From Candidatus Neomicrothrix parvicella RN1 (GTDB taxonomy: Bacteria; Actinomycetota; Acidimicrobiia; Acidimicrobiales; VFJN01): a stretch of 39,418 bases of DNA. This document shows positions 1 to 8,879 of the stretch, in pieces. The stretch's first letter is position 1. Each line of letters starts with the position of its first letter. The stretch spans positions 1 through 39,418 of the forward strand of contig CAMDIH010000017.1 of NCBI GenBank assembly GCA_945898515.1, written 5' to 3'. The notes under the pieces are model-generated. The model saw only the letters and a program-made list of their open reading frames with translations, searched no databases and was not told the DNA's origin. The translations under genes were made by a program, and so were the position numbers.

Positions 1-479
1 GGAAAGGCTCGCCCGCGTGCCAACAACGCCTCCCCGTCGCGTTCGATGAGGGCAATCACCGCGGGAGCCAAGCGCGGAAACGCCAATAGCCCACAGGCTC
101 CACAACGCCTCGACCGCTCCCCCGGGGTCGGGTCCGTACCGGAGCCGCAGCGCCCGCAGAATCTCGTGGTGCGGTCCCACTCCACCAACTGCACCGCCCG
201 TCCCGCCAACGTCCAGCGCAGATCATCCACCCGGCCGTAGAGACCCATGAGGGGCACCATGGCGTCCAGATCCACCCTCGCCGTCGCGTCGGCATCAAGG
301 TCGATCACCCAGCACCCAGCCCCGTCGAGGGTGCCGACCACATGGCGCAACGCGTCCGGCGCCACATCGTCGGGGTGCTCCTCCACCACCATGACCTCGC
401 CGAGGCGGACCACCACCGTGATAGCGCCGGAAACGTCTTCAGGAAGTACCAGCGCGGGCACAAACCGGGCATCGGTCAC
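1..479 (-). CDS. nudC: NADH pyrophosphatase (NudC family), 5' part only
   Basis: NudC hydrolyses NAD(H) to NMN(H) and AMP, and in bacteria also removes NAD caps from RNA. Only the N-terminal 159 residues lie in the window; the Nudix box is beyond the left edge. Reading from a GTG at 479, a variable N-terminal domain is followed by a four-cysteine zinc ribbon (C108, C111, C126, C129, pattern CGRCG then CGAC). Then comes the conserved junction FPRLAPAVIALI that leads into the Nudix domain of this family. The GTG is chosen because it is the first in-frame start upstream of the ribbon; an AGGG lies about ten bases before it. The gene is divergent from the SCO6745-like gene at 736. The family call rests on ribbon plus junction and is firm; NAD+ versus NADH preference cannot be judged. 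Confidence 0.85.
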   Translation of the reverse strand, partial: MTDARFVPALVLPEDVSGAITVVVRLGEVMVVEEHPDDVAPDALRHVVGTLDGAGCWVIDLDADATARVDLDAMVPLMGLYGRVDDLRWTLAGRAVQLVEWDRTTRFCGRCGSGTDPTPGERSRRCGACGLLAFPRLAPAVIALIERDGEALLARGRAF

Positions 480-735
480 GTAAGGATCCCTTCAGATTCG
501 ACGACGAGCCTCGCATCATGGCGGCTACGCACCACCACCACCACCCCAGCGACGATCAGCCGCCACCGGCCACGTTGCTCCCCGGGGCAGTTCTGCAAAC
601 GCCAGGGCGGCAATCCCGGTGGCTCCGAGGATCTCGAACAGAACCGCCCCGGCCACCGCAGGTCTCTCGGCGCAGGGCAAGGCGCAGCCGACGCAATAGA
701 TTGTGAGACCGTCACCACGAACGAAAGTGATACCC

Positions 736-1641
736 ATGGCGCCCACCACCCCCGAAGACCTCTCACAGAACAAGGCCCGCCGACTAGCGCAACTCATCGA
801 ACCCGTGGTGGGTCAAGTCTTCTTTTCTCCGGAATGCCACGCCCGTTACGCCGCCCTGGGCTTCGATCCCAGTCCGGGGACGATGGGCACCGGGGTGGCC
901 CTGCCCGACGGCCCCGCCTACTTCACCAGCCGCGGATCGGCCCTTGGCCAAGCCCCCGGCGAGGTCGTGGCGGCCGCCTTCGGCGTGTTCAACCCGGAGA
1001 TCGTGGTGCCCTTGGTGACCCTCGGGTGGACCCACACCAACGCCGACACCATCGCCCAGGAACGACTCACCGGGGCCGTTGAGCAACTCCAACGTATTCT
1101 CGGCCCCGACCCCGCCGGGATCGACCGAGCGGTGGCTCTCCTCGCCAGAGCCACCGCCCCGCTTGAGCCCTGCGGCCGGGCCCTGTTCGCCGGCACGCTT
1201 GCCCAACCGCTCCCCGGCACCCCCCTCGGTGACCTCTTCCGGCTCGGCGATCGCCTCCGCGAGTACCGGGGCGATAGTCACATGGCGGCGTGGGTAGCGG
1301 CGGGCCTCGATGCCGCCGAAATCGGGCTCCTTACCGAAGCGTACTGGGGCCTTCCGGCCCGCTCCTATGTGCGCACCCGGGCTTGGAGCTCGCCGCAACT
1401 CGACGCCGCCCAGGCCCGCCTCGACACAGCGGGGTACCTCCACGACGGTACCCTCACCACCGCCGGGCGGGCCTTTCGGGAACAGATTGAACACGCCACC
1501 GATGCCCAAATGGCTCCCGCCCTGCGGGCGCTCGGCGACGACTTCTCCGACCTCGAAGCCATCCTCACGCCACTGGACCATCTGGTCATGGAAGCCAACG
1601 GCTATCCGGCTTCCCCTCTGGCCATCGCCCCCCGCTCCTGA
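736..1641 (+). CDS. SCO6745-like family protein (helix-turn-helix-like, function unknown)
   Basis: This is a 301-residue soluble protein with no signal peptide. The N-terminal segment (ARRLAQLIEPVVGQVFFSPECHA, here residues 14-36) and the later YRGDSHMAAWVAAGLDAAE block around residue 180 match the actinobacterial SCO6745-like family as I remember it: an E-P-x-x-x-x-x-F/Y-F-x-P-E-C start and a central R-G-D-x-H. Its biochemical role is not established and I do not assign one. The ATG at 736 is preferred over an in-frame GTG at 703, because family similarity begins near residue 14 and the extra 11 residues are low-complexity. A TAGATT at 697-702 could be its -10 box. It is convergent with the enoyl-CoA hydratase gene, with six bases between the stops. 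Confidence 0.7.
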   Translation: MAPTTPEDLSQNKARRLAQLIEPVVGQVFFSPECHARYAALGFDPSPGTMGTGVALPDGPAYFTSRGSALGQAPGEVVAAAFGVFNPEIVVPLVTLGWTHTNADTIAQERLTGAVEQLQRILGPDPAGIDRAVALLARATAPLEPCGRALFAGTLAQPLPGTPLGDLFRLGDRLREYRGDSHMAAWVAAGLDAAEIGLLTEAYWGLPARSYVRTRAWSSPQLDAAQARLDTAGYLHDGTLTTAGRAFREQIEHATDAQMAPALRALGDDFSDLEAILTPLDHLVMEANGYPASPLAIAPRS

Positions 1642-1647
1642 GCGGCC

Positions 1648-2523
1648 CTAGCCCTCGAACTCCGGCTCCTCCCAAAAGGGCCACGGGGCCGGGATGTCGC
1701 GGGGGACCTCGTCGACGAAGGACGCAGGGCGCTTCTCCAAAAAAGCCACCACACCCTCCACGGCATCGCGAGAACGACCCAAGTTGGCAATCGCCGGTGA
1801 GTCGATCCGGTGGGCGGCCATGGGATGGCCTTCGCCGAGCATCCGCCACAGCATCTGGCGCGTCATCGCCACCGATACCGCCGATGTGTTGACGGCGATC
1901 TCGGTGGCGAGCGCATAGGCCGCCGGAAGTAGGTCATCGGGGGCATGCAGCGACCGCACCAGCCCCCGCTCCAAGGCTTCGGGGGCCCCGAAGACCCGGC
2001 CTGTCATTGTCCACTCCAGAGCCGTATTGATGCCCACCACCCGCGGCAAGAACCACGACGAGCAGGCCTCCGGCACAATCCCCCGCCGAGCGAACACGAA
2101 TCCGAAACGGGCATTCTCACTGGCGAGGCGAATGTCCATCGGCAGCGTCATGGTGGCCCCCACCCCCACCGCCGGGCCGTTGATGGCACCGATCACCGCT
2201 TTGGTGCACTGGTAGATCCGCAGGGTTAGCAATCCCCCTTCGTCCCGGTGGGCTCGCTGCGGATCCCCGCTGCCGGTAGCCAGGCTGGAAGAGTTCACGT
2301 CGAAGGTCTCGCCGCCCCCGCCGAGGTCGGCCCCTGCGCAAAAACCCCGCCCCCGGCCCGTTACCACCACGACCCGAACCTCCGGGTCCTCATCAGCGCG
2401 GTCGAAGGCCGCACACAACTCTCGTTGCATGCCCACCGTGAAGGCGTTCAACCGATCCGGACGATCCAGGGTGATCGTCAGAATCCGGTCCTCAAGGGTC
2501 GACGAGATGGCAGTTTCAGGCAT
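1648..2523 (-). CDS. Enoyl-CoA hydratase/isomerase family protein (crotonase fold)
   Basis: Crotonase-fold enzymes act on acyl-CoA thioesters, typically hydrating trans-2-enoyl-CoA in beta-oxidation. Visible features are the N-terminal LDRPDRLNAF strand, the first oxyanion-hole region GRGRGFCAGADL, and the second region NGPAVGVGATMTLPMDIRLAS. FARRGIVPE follows, with the glutamate at the position of the conserved second catalytic acid. At 291 residues it is about 30 longer than a minimal enoyl-CoA hydratase; extra residues sit after GADL (a Gly/Ser-rich loop) and at the C-terminus. The ATG at 2523 is chosen because AAAGGG lies seven bases upstream; a GTG two codons earlier (2529) is also possible, with GGAGG 11 bases before it. 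The substrate cannot be predicted. It is divergent from the pilin gene. Confidence 0.85.
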   Translation of the reverse strand: MPETAISSTLEDRILTITLDRPDRLNAFTVGMQRELCAAFDRADEDPEVRVVVVTGRGRGFCAGADLGGGGETFDVNSSSLATGSGDPQRAHRDEGGLLTLRIYQCTKAVIGAINGPAVGVGATMTLPMDIRLASENARFGFVFARRGIVPEACSSWFLPRVVGINTALEWTMTGRVFGAPEALERGLVRSLHAPDDLLPAAYALATEIAVNTSAVSVAMTRQMLWRMLGEGHPMAAHRIDSPAIANLGRSRDAVEGVVAFLEKRPASFVDEVPRDIPAPWPFWEEPEFEG

Positions 2524-2569
2524 CTTCACACCCTTTCACACCTCCCGAAGCTGGTCACAACCTTCGAAA

Positions 2570-2585
2570 TAGGCCATCCGGCCTA
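2570..2585. repeat. Short inverted repeat in the echA-like/pilin divergent region
   Basis: TAGGCC (2570-2575) and GGCCTA (2580-2585) are perfect inverted arms separated by ATCC. They lie between the divergent enoyl-CoA hydratase and pilin starts. This could be an operator half-site pair or a small hairpin; nothing in the sequence separates these options, and a 6-bp arm can occur by chance. Confidence 0.35.
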
Positions 2586-2657
2586 CCGACTCGACTCAAG
2601 GAGTACCCGGCAACGGGCCGATACCCAAAGAGCAAGACAACCAATCGAGGTGAATCC

Positions 2658-2861
2658 ATGCCCATGTCTTCTCTCATCATGTTCAGACTCTGGCTCGCCA
2701 GCGTGGCCGAGCGTCCTCGCCAGGACCGCGGTGCGTCAGTGGTGGAGTATGTCCTAGTGCTTAGTTTCATTGCCGCCGTGTGCATCATGGCGGTCACCCA
2801 ACTCGGCACCGCGGTCGATGCGAGTTACGCCGAGAGCAACAACATCATCGCCGCCAACTAG
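2658..2861 (+). CDS. Flp/TadE-type IVb pilin precursor (orphan)
   Basis: This 67-residue prepilin has a 25-residue leader ending in QDRG, followed by ASVVEYVLVLSF and a hydrophobic helix. That fits the type IVb (Flp) pilin pattern of cleavage after Gly25, glutamate at mature position +5 (E30) and tyrosine at +6. Flp pilins are processed by a TadV-type prepilin peptidase and assembled by the Tad machinery into adhesive pili or used as pseudopilins. GAGGTG at 2646-2651, six bases before the ATG, is a good ribosome binding site and fixes the start. No tadA, tadB, tadC, rcpA or tadV homologue is in the window, so assembly must rely on genes elsewhere. Its stop lies 13 bases from the ftsX stop on the opposite strand. 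Confidence 0.85.
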   Translation: MPMSSLIMFRLWLASVAERPRQDRGASVVEYVLVLSFIAAVCIMAVTQLGTAVDASYAESNNIIAAN

Positions 2862-2874
2862 CGGTGGCACTGCC

Positions 2875-3771
2875 CTAGACGTCGAGGAAGCGGCTCACGG
2901 CCACGGCCGAGCCGATGGCGCCAATGAGCACCGCCACCGCCACCACTAAGAGGTTTGTGAAAAGCAGGTTGGCGTCGGTCACGACGAAGCCCTGAAAAAT
3001 GGGCAGCACCCGGTCTTGCGAAAGCTCGTCGATGAACGGACGAATGACGAAGGTCATCGCCAGCACAGCAACCCCGGCACCGATCAGCGTCTGAATGATT
3101 CCCTCCACGATGAAGGGCACCCGGATGAACCAGTTCGTGGCCCCCACGAGCTTCATCACCTCGATCTCGCGGCGGCGAGCAAACATCGCCACCCGAATCG
3201 TGTTCAGAATGAGCAACAGCGCGGCCAGCAGCAGCAGGGCCGACGCCACCAAGAAGCGCACCCCGATCTTGTTGAACGTCTCCTGGATGCGCTTCACAAC
3301 CTCGAAGGCAAAGATCACGTCGTACACACCGGCCTTTTGCCGGTAGATATCGCCGATGGCCTGCACCACATCGGGGTCCTGAGTCTTAGGAGCAACCCGG
3401 AACGATGGGGGGAGGATATCGGCCGTAATGGACTCGAGGAGTTGCCGGGAGTCTTTGAACAGGCGACGGAATTCCACCAGCGTCTCGTCCTTGTTCACAA
3501 AGTCGGCCCGCTCCACATCGGGGTTTTCCCGCAGAGACTTCCCGATGGAGTCGATGACCTCTTGGGAGGCATCCGGCTGCAGGTACACGATGAACTCGAT
3601 GCCGCCCTTGAAGCGATCGTTGGCGTTATTGACGCCCTGGTTGAGCATGAAGGCCGACCCAAACAACGTGAGAGAAACCACCACCGTAAGGACCGAGGCC
3701 AAGGTGAGGGTGATGTTGCGGGTGAGGTTGGCCGCCGTTTCACGAACGACGTAGTCGACTTTGATGGCCAT
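2875..3771 (-). CDS. ftsX: Cell division protein FtsX
   Basis: FtsX is the membrane subunit of the FtsEX ABC complex, which couples division to activation of peptidoglycan hydrolases outside the cell. The 298-residue protein has a cytoplasmic N-terminus, a first membrane helix near residues 20-42 and an extracytoplasmic domain to about residue 165. Three further helices follow near 170-195, 218-243 and 265-290, the standard FtsX topology and length. The cytoplasmic loop AMFARRREIEVMKLVGATNWFIR before the third helix is the typical FtsX coupling region. It lies 14 bases downstream of ftsE and is the last gene of the comF-to-ftsX run. No Shine-Dalgarno is visible, so coupling to ftsE translation is likely. 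In many actinobacteria smpB follows ftsX; here a convergent pilin gene does. Confidence 0.95.
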   Translation of the reverse strand: MAIKVDYVVRETAANLTRNITLTLASVLTVVVSLTLFGSAFMLNQGVNNANDRFKGGIEFIVYLQPDASQEVIDSIGKSLRENPDVERADFVNKDETLVEFRRLFKDSRQLLESITADILPPSFRVAPKTQDPDVVQAIGDIYRQKAGVYDVIFAFEVVKRIQETFNKIGVRFLVASALLLLAALLLILNTIRVAMFARRREIEVMKLVGATNWFIRVPFIVEGIIQTLIGAGVAVLAMTFVIRPFIDELSQDRVLPIFQGFVVTDANLLFTNLLVVAVAVLIGAIGSAVAVSRFLDV

Positions 3772-3785
3772 GGTTCAGGAGGCGG

Positions 3786-4463
3786 TCATTCGTAGACACC
3801 GCGGCTCTGGTCGCGGATAATCGAACCACGATCAAGTTCGATCACCCGGCGGCGCATCGTGTCCACGATGGAGCGGTCGTGGGTGGCCATCAACACGGTG
3901 GTACCCGTGCGATTGATGCGGTCGAGCAGCCGCATGATACCGACCGACGTGGCCGGATCAAGGTTCCCGGTGGGTTCATCGGCCAACAGGATGAGAGGAC
4001 GGTTCACGAAGGCACGAGCAATCGACACTCGTTGCTGCTCCCCTCCCGACAACTCGTTGGGGAAGTTCCCCATCTTCTTGCCGAGGCCCACGAGTTCCAA
4101 AATGGCGGGGACCTGTGTTTTCACCACATGGCGGGGCCGCCCAATGACCTCCAGAGCGAAGGCCACGTTCTCATAGACCGTCTTGTTGGTGAGGAGTTTG
4201 AAATCCTGAAAGACCGATCCGATATTGCGACGTAGGTAAGGGATCTTCCAGGCCGACAACGCCGCAATGTCTTTACCCGCCACGTAGATCCGCCCCTGTT
4301 CAGGCGACTCCTCCTTGTTGACCAGGCGCAGAAACGTGGACTTACCCGATCCCGATGCCCCCACCAGGAAGACGAACTCGCCCTTCTCCACCTCCACCGA
4401 GGCGTCCTGAAGGGCCACCACGTCGCCTTTATAGATTTTCGAGACGTTTTCGAGCTTGATCAT
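3786..4463 (-). CDS. ftsE: Cell division ATP-binding protein FtsE
   Basis: FtsE is the ATPase of the FtsEX complex at the division septum. All ABC motifs are intact in 225 residues: Walker [10 protein letters not shown] (35-43), a Q-loop in [10 protein letters not shown], the signature LSGGEQQR, and Walker [10 protein letters not shown] followed by the D-loop GNLD and the switch histidine in MATHDRS. The length is normal for the family. The gene lies 52 bases downstream of prfB and 14 bases upstream of ftsX. A TATTCT lies 12 bases before the ATG and could be an internal promoter. There is no obvious Shine-Dalgarno. Confidence 0.96.
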   Translation of the reverse strand: MIKLENVSKIYKGDVVALQDASVEVEKGEFVFLVGASGSGKSTFLRLVNKEESPEQGRIYVAGKDIAALSAWKIPYLRRNIGSVFQDFKLLTNKTVYENVAFALEVIGRPRHVVKTQVPAILELVGLGKKMGNFPNELSGGEQQRVSIARAFVNRPLILLADEPTGNLDPATSVGIMRLLDRINRTGTTVLMATHDRSIVDTMRRRVIELDRGSIIRDQSRGVYE

Positions 4464-4515
4464 GGGGCGAAGTCAAGAATAACAGCGCACCACCGGGCGC
4501 TCGCGCCACCCCTGG

Positions 4516-5619
4516 TCACCCGTTGGCCCGACGCCACTGCAGATAGGCCTCCATGAACGGGTCCAGATCTCCGTCGAGCACACCGCCAACGTTGCCAGCC
4601 TCGTGGTCGGTGCGCAGATCCTTCACCATCTGGTAGGGCTGGAGGACGTAGCTACGAATCTGGCTGCCAAAGCCCACGCGCCGTTGCTCACCGCGAATAC
4701 CGTTGAGTTCGTCTTCCCGGGCCTGTCGCTCCAGATCAGCCAACCGGACCTTGAGCATGGTCATCGCCTTCGCCCGGTTTTGCAATTGCGAGCGCTCGAT
4801 CTGGCACGACACGATGATTCCACTCGGCCCATGGGTGAGGCGCACCGCCGAGGAGGTCTTGTTGATGTGCTGCCCCCCGGCGCCCGAGGCCCGGAACACA
4901 TCCATCTTGATATCGGACTCGTCGAGCGTTACGTGGACCTCGTCGTCATGGAGCACGGGAACCACATCGAGGGCGGCAAAGGCCGTCTGGCGCTTTCCCT
5001 GGGCGTTGAAGGGGCTCATCCGCACCAGCCGATGCACCCCCCGCTCAGCCTGCAGATACCCGTAGGCATACCGGCCCTTCACCAAGAACTCCACCGACGA
5101 GACGCCCGCCTCGGAACCGGGGGTAGACCCCTCCTCCTCCACTTCGAACCCTCGCCGCTCTGCCCACCGCACGTACATGCGGTAGAGCATCTCCGCCCAG
5201 TCCTGGGCATCGGCACCGCCCTCCCCTGCCTGAACCGTACAGAGCGCATCGCGCTCGTCGTGATCGCCCGAGAACATCGAACGCAACTCCAGCGCTCGCA
5301 GTTCGCTGTCGAGGCCCGCCACGATTTCCTCGATCTCGCCCTCTTGGCTGGCGTCGTCCACCTCGCGGGCCAACCCATGCAGCGTCTCGGCGTCTTCTAG
5401 CGATGCCAGCATCCGCTCGTAGAGTTCGATGTCGCCCAACACGACACTGAGTTCGCCGGTCACCCGTTTGGCTTCGTCAGCATCGTCCCAGAGATCCGGA
5501 CGCGAAGCCTCCGTCTCCAGCAATGGTCGTCGCGCCCGCAACTGGTCGATCTTTAGGTAGACGGCCGCATCTCCTACCCTCTTGCGCGTCTCAACTAGCG
5601 CTTCGGAGAAATCCCGCAT
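4516..5619 (-). CDS. prfB: Peptide chain release factor 2
   Basis: RF2 reads UGA and UAA stop codons and triggers peptide release in the ribosome. The 367-residue protein carries the SPF codon-recognition tripeptide (202-204), which separates RF2 from RF1, and the catalytic GGQ (248-250) in FRASGAGGQHINKTSS. The reading frame is continuous: the CTTTGA programmed-frameshift site near codon 25 of many bacterial prfB genes is replaced by sense codons (YLKIDQ), so no autoregulatory frameshift is expected. The start follows the secA stop by nine bases, with GGAA as a weak ribosome binding site. The position between secA and ftsE matches common actinobacterial order. Confidence 0.96.
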   Translation of the reverse strand: MRDFSEALVETRKRVGDAAVYLKIDQLRARRPLLETEASRPDLWDDADEAKRVTGELSVVLGDIELYERMLASLEDAETLHGLAREVDDASQEGEIEEIVAGLDSELRALELRSMFSGDHDERDALCTVQAGEGGADAQDWAEMLYRMYVRWAERRGFEVEEEGSTPGSEAGVSSVEFLVKGRYAYGYLQAERGVHRLVRMSPFNAQGKRQTAFAALDVVPVLHDDEVHVTLDESDIKMDVFRASGAGGQHINKTSSAVRLTHGPSGIIVSCQIERSQLQNRAKAMTMLKVRLADLERQAREDELNGIRGEQRRVGFGSQIRSYVLQPYQMVKDLRTDHEAGNVGGVLDGDLDPFMEAYLQWRRANG

Positions 5620-5628
5620 CGCTTCCGT

Positions 5629-8385
5629 TCACGCCTTGCCGTGGCACATCTTGAACTTCCGACCACTGCCACACGGACACGGCGCGTTGCGGGGAGTCTT
5701 ATCCCAATCGGATTTCACCACCGGGCGCGCAGCGGCAGGCTGATCGGCCGAGGCGGTTTCGGCCATGGCCCCTCCCGCGCCACCCTCCTCGGGAGCGGAG
5801 TACTGCAGGTTCTGCACCCGTGGTTCCTCGCCGCCGACCGACAAGGCCGACTCCTCGGTGTCGCTGGTCGTCGGGGAAAAGTCGGTTCCGATAGCCGGAG
5901 CGGCCTGCGCCTGATCCACGGTGACTTGCACGTGCATCACGTAGCGCACGAGGTCCTGGGCCACGCCTTTCATCATCATGCCGAACATGTCGTAGCCCTC
6001 ACGCTGCCACTCGGTGAGTGGATCGCGTTGGCCCATCGCCCGCAGGTTGATGCCCTCCTGGAGGTAGTCCATCTCGAAGAGGTGTTCCCGCCACTTCGTA
6101 TCGATGATCTTGAGCATCACCTGGCGCTCCACCTGCCGCATGATCTCGGCGCCGAGTTCCGCCTCTCGGGCTTCGTAGAAACCGAGGGCATCGTGGGAGA
6201 GCAACGTTCGCAGGTCTTCCACGCGGTCGATGGCCGCTAGTTCCTCCACCAACAACAGCGACGGCCAGTAGGTGAGCAACTCCGTGTGGAGACCCGCCAG
6301 ATCCCACTCCTCGTGATAGTCCGACACGCAATAGGTGCCCACCAACGCTTCGATGGCCTCGGGGAGATGCTCCGTGGTGATCTTGTCTCGAAGATCGGCC
6401 TCATCAAGGACCTGATCGCGTAGCGCATAGATCACCTTGCGCTGCTGGTTCATCACCTCGTCGTACTTGAGAACGTTTTTTCGGATCTCGCCGTTCTTTT
6501 GTTCCACGGTGGTCTGAGCCCGCTCAATGGCCTTCGATACCATCTTCGCTTCCAGGGGCACGTCGTCGGGCAGGGCCTTGCCCATCACCCAGTTGATGGC
6601 ACCGGTGGCGAACAAGCGCATGAGGTCGTCTTCGAGCGAGATGTAGAAGCGGCTCTCGCCGGGATCCCCCTGGCGGCCGGCCCGCCCCCGGAGTTGGTTG
6701 TCGATGCGACGAGATTCGTGGCGCTCGGTGCCCAGCACGTAGAGGCCACCAAGAGCCCGCACCCGATCACCCTCCGCCTTGGTCTCATCCACGTGTTTGG
6801 CTTCCAACTCCTTGAGCCGGATGTGGCCTTCCTCGCTCAGGGGATCAACCTCTTCGAGGCGAAGCTCACGGGTGGCCATAATCTCCGGGTTCCCCCCCAG
6901 CACAATGTCCACGCCACGACCGGCCATGTTGGTGGCCACCGTGACGGCCTGGAGGCGCCCGGCCTGGGCCACGATCTCGGCTTCCCGCGTGTGCTGTTTG
7001 GCGTTGAGCACCTCATGGGAAATACCACGCTTTTCCAACATCCGCGAGAGCTTCTCGGACTTCTCCACCGAAATCGTGCCCACCAGGACGGGCTGGCCCG
7101 CCTCGTAACGCTCGGCAATATCGTCGACCACGGCGCCAAACTTGCCGTCTTCACTCTTGTAGATCAGGTCGCCCTCATCGGCCCGGGCCGCCACCCGGTT
7201 GGTGGGGATGGGCACCACCTGTAGGTCGTAGGTGCCGGCGAACTCGGCCGCTTCGGTGGCGGCGGTTCCGGTCATGCCCGAGAGTTTCTCGTACATGCGG
7301 AAGTAGTTCTGGAGGGTGATGGTGGCGAGGGTTTGGTTCTCCTCTTTGATCTTCACACCCTCCTTAGCCTCCACGGCTTGGTGGAGCCCTTCAGACCAGC
7401 GGCGGCCTTCGAGGATGCGGCCGGTGAACTCGTCGACGATCTTCACCTCGCCAGCCTGGATGATGTAGTCCTTGTCGCGTTTGAACAGTTCCTTGGCCCG
7501 CAAGGCGGCTTGGAGTTGGTGCACCAGGTTTTGCGCCACGCCGTCGTAGAGGTTGCCGATGCCCAGCAACTCCTCCACCTTCTCGATACCCGGTTCGGTG
7601 GGCGACACCGTGCGCTTCTGCTCGTCTACCTCGTAGTCCTCCTCGGGTCGGAGACTGCGGACAATGGTGGCGAACTTGTAATACAACTGAGCGGCGTCGG
7701 CCACGCGCCCCGAGATAATCAGAGGCGTGCGCGCTTCGTCGATGAGGATGGAATCAACTTCATCCACGATGGCGTAGCGAAAACCCCGCTGCGTTTGGCG
7801 AGCACGCGACATCGCCATGTTGTCCCGGAGATAGTCGAAGCCAAACTCATTGTTGGTGCCGTAGGTGATGTCGGCGGCGTACTGCGCTCGTTTGTAGGCG
7901 GGATCGCTCTCGCCGGGGATGATGAGGCCCACTTCGAGGCCGAGCCATCGGTGCAGACGGCCCATCCATTCAGAGTCGCGGCGGGCGAGATACTCATTCA
8001 CCGTGATGAGGTGGGTGCCCTGGCCTCCCAACCCATTGAGGTACGCCGGGAGGGTGGACACCAAGGTCTTGCCCTCTCCCGTCTTCATTTCGGCGATCCA
8101 CCCGAAGTGCAGGGCCGCTCCCCCGATCAACTGCACGTCGTAATGGCGCTGCCCCAGCACGCGACGGCCGGCCTCGCGTACCACCGCGAAAGCCTCGAGC
8201 AGGATGTCGTCGAGGTCTTCGCCCGCCGCCAGGCGACCACGAAACTCGGGGGTCTTGGCCTGCAAGGCGGCGTCGTCGAGTGCCTCCATCTCGGCCTCAT
8301 AGGCCCCAATATCGGGCACAAGGGCCTGGAGCGCCTTGAGCTTCTTACCCTCTCCCGAACGGAGGATCTTGTCGAAGATAGTCAT
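5629..8385 (-). CDS. secA: Preprotein translocase ATPase SecA
   Basis: SecA drives post-translational export of unfolded proteins through SecYEG using ATP. The 918-residue protein begins with the usual SecA N-terminus. Walker A is MKTGEGKT (100-107); the DEAD-type box [15 protein letters not shown] lies near residue 210; helicase motif [12 protein letters not shown] and [10 protein letters not shown] are present. The C-terminal zinc site is intact (C903, C905, C914, H915 in [13 protein letters not shown]), as is typical of the housekeeping SecA1 that interacts with SecB or lipids. A Ser/Ala-rich linker precedes the zinc site. A TAGAGT box ends nine bases before the ATG and no Shine-Dalgarno is visible. 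The upstream hpf gene ends 89 bases away, so secA may have its own nearly leaderless promoter. Confidence 0.97.
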   Translation of the reverse strand: MTIFDKILRSGEGKKLKALQALVPDIGAYEAEMEALDDAALQAKTPEFRGRLAAGEDLDDILLEAFAVVREAGRRVLGQRHYDVQLIGGAALHFGWIAEMKTGEGKTLVSTLPAYLNGLGGQGTHLITVNEYLARRDSEWMGRLHRWLGLEVGLIIPGESDPAYKRAQYAADITYGTNNEFGFDYLRDNMAMSRARQTQRGFRYAIVDEVDSILIDEARTPLIISGRVADAAQLYYKFATIVRSLRPEEDYEVDEQKRTVSPTEPGIEKVEELLGIGNLYDGVAQNLVHQLQAALRAKELFKRDKDYIIQAGEVKIVDEFTGRILEGRRWSEGLHQAVEAKEGVKIKEENQTLATITLQNYFRMYEKLSGMTGTAATEAAEFAGTYDLQVVPIPTNRVAARADEGDLIYKSEDGKFGAVVDDIAERYEAGQPVLVGTISVEKSEKLSRMLEKRGISHEVLNAKQHTREAEIVAQAGRLQAVTVATNMAGRGVDIVLGGNPEIMATRELRLEEVDPLSEEGHIRLKELEAKHVDETKAEGDRVRALGGLYVLGTERHESRRIDNQLRGRAGRQGDPGESRFYISLEDDLMRLFATGAINWVMGKALPDDVPLEAKMVSKAIERAQTTVEQKNGEIRKNVLKYDEVMNQQRKVIYALRDQVLDEADLRDKITTEHLPEAIEALVGTYCVSDYHEEWDLAGLHTELLTYWPSLLLVEELAAIDRVEDLRTLLSHDALGFYEAREAELGAEIMRQVERQVMLKIIDTKWREHLFEMDYLQEGINLRAMGQRDPLTEWQREGYDMFGMMMKGVAQDLVRYVMHVQVTVDQAQAAPAIGTDFSPTTSDTEESALSVGGEEPRVQNLQYSAPEEGGAGGAMAETASADQPAAARPVVKSDWDKTPRNAPCPCGSGRKFKMCHGKA

Positions 8386-8394
8386 GAGGGCCCG

Positions 8395-8400
8395 ACTCTA
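8395..8400 (-). promoter_or_regulatory. Candidate -10 box, secA (TAGAGT, nine bases before ATG)
   Basis: TAGAGT ends nine bases before the secA ATG at 8385. A start site six to eight bases downstream would leave a leader of only one to three bases, and no ribosome binding site is present. No recognisable -35 element was seen. The same nine-base spacing recurs at manB and at the giant GT2 gene. Confidence 0.45.
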
Positions 8401-8474
8401 CGACGCGTGGCGGCGCGAGCGGATGTCGAGCCGGGTGCCACTGCCGTGGAGACCGCCAGACGGAGGCCGGGACG

Positions 8475-8828
8475 CTAGCGGTCGGCCTCGGCGGCCCGGG
8501 CGTTGGGCACCGGGCGCGGGCTGTGGGTGCGCTGCACTTGCTTGGTCTTGATCTTGTGCAGTTGATTCTCCAGTTTCTCCACGGCGAGATCCACCGCCGC
8601 GAAGGCGTCAGTGGCGGCCACCCGACAGCGGACGTGATGGCCGCCCCCGTGCATGTCCACCTCGCACACCTCCTTGTCGGGGATGCGGGGGTTTCGCTCC
8701 TCGGAGAAATGCACCTCGGCGCGGTCCATGCCCCCCAGAAACCGGCCGAGGCGGCCGATCTTGTCGGTCGCCACTTCCCGAAGGGCCGGTGAAATGTCCA
8801 TGTGATGGGCGCTCACGGTGATTTCCAA
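8475..8828 (-). CDS. hpf: Ribosome hibernation factor, short HPF/RaiA form
   Basis: HPF/RaiA proteins bind the 30S decoding region and silence or stabilise ribosomes in stationary phase. The 117-residue protein covers the beta-alpha-beta-beta-beta-alpha domain: the N-terminal ITVSAHHMDISPALREVATDK, a central VDMHGGGHHVRCR, and the helix DAFAAVDLAVEKLENQLHKIK. It then ends in a short basic, Ala/Pro-rich tail. The C-terminal dimerisation domain of long HPF, the usual actinobacterial form (over 200 residues), is missing, and the 89 bases to secA cannot encode it. The start is a TTG at 8828, supported by GGGAGG seven bases upstream. The position before secA is the usual actinobacterial location. 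The family call is firm; the short form is the oddity. Confidence 0.9.
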   Translation of the reverse strand: MEITVSAHHMDISPALREVATDKIGRLGRFLGGMDRAEVHFSEERNPRIPDKEVCEVDMHGGGHHVRCRVAATDAFAAVDLAVEKLENQLHKIKTKQVQRTHSPRPVPNARAAEADR

Positions 8829-8879
8829 GGGCAGGCCTCCCGGTATCTCGCGGAACGCCCGACCGTAGCGCGCGCAGGC

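Noticed and set aside
530-544. CAC trinucleotide repeat (five units)
   Set aside because: Short and isolated; expected occasionally in GC-rich DNA and not linked to any feature.
525-737. 70-codon minus-strand ORF upstream of nudC with YCVGCALPC and a hydrophobic stretch
   Set aside because: Third-position GC is clearly lower than in neighbouring genes, it ends in five glycines from a GGT repeat, its start overlaps the opposite gene's ATG palindrome, and no family is recognised.
5540-5560. RF2 programmed frameshift site
   Set aside because: The reading frame is continuous and the equivalent position reads CTAAAG, not CTTTGA.
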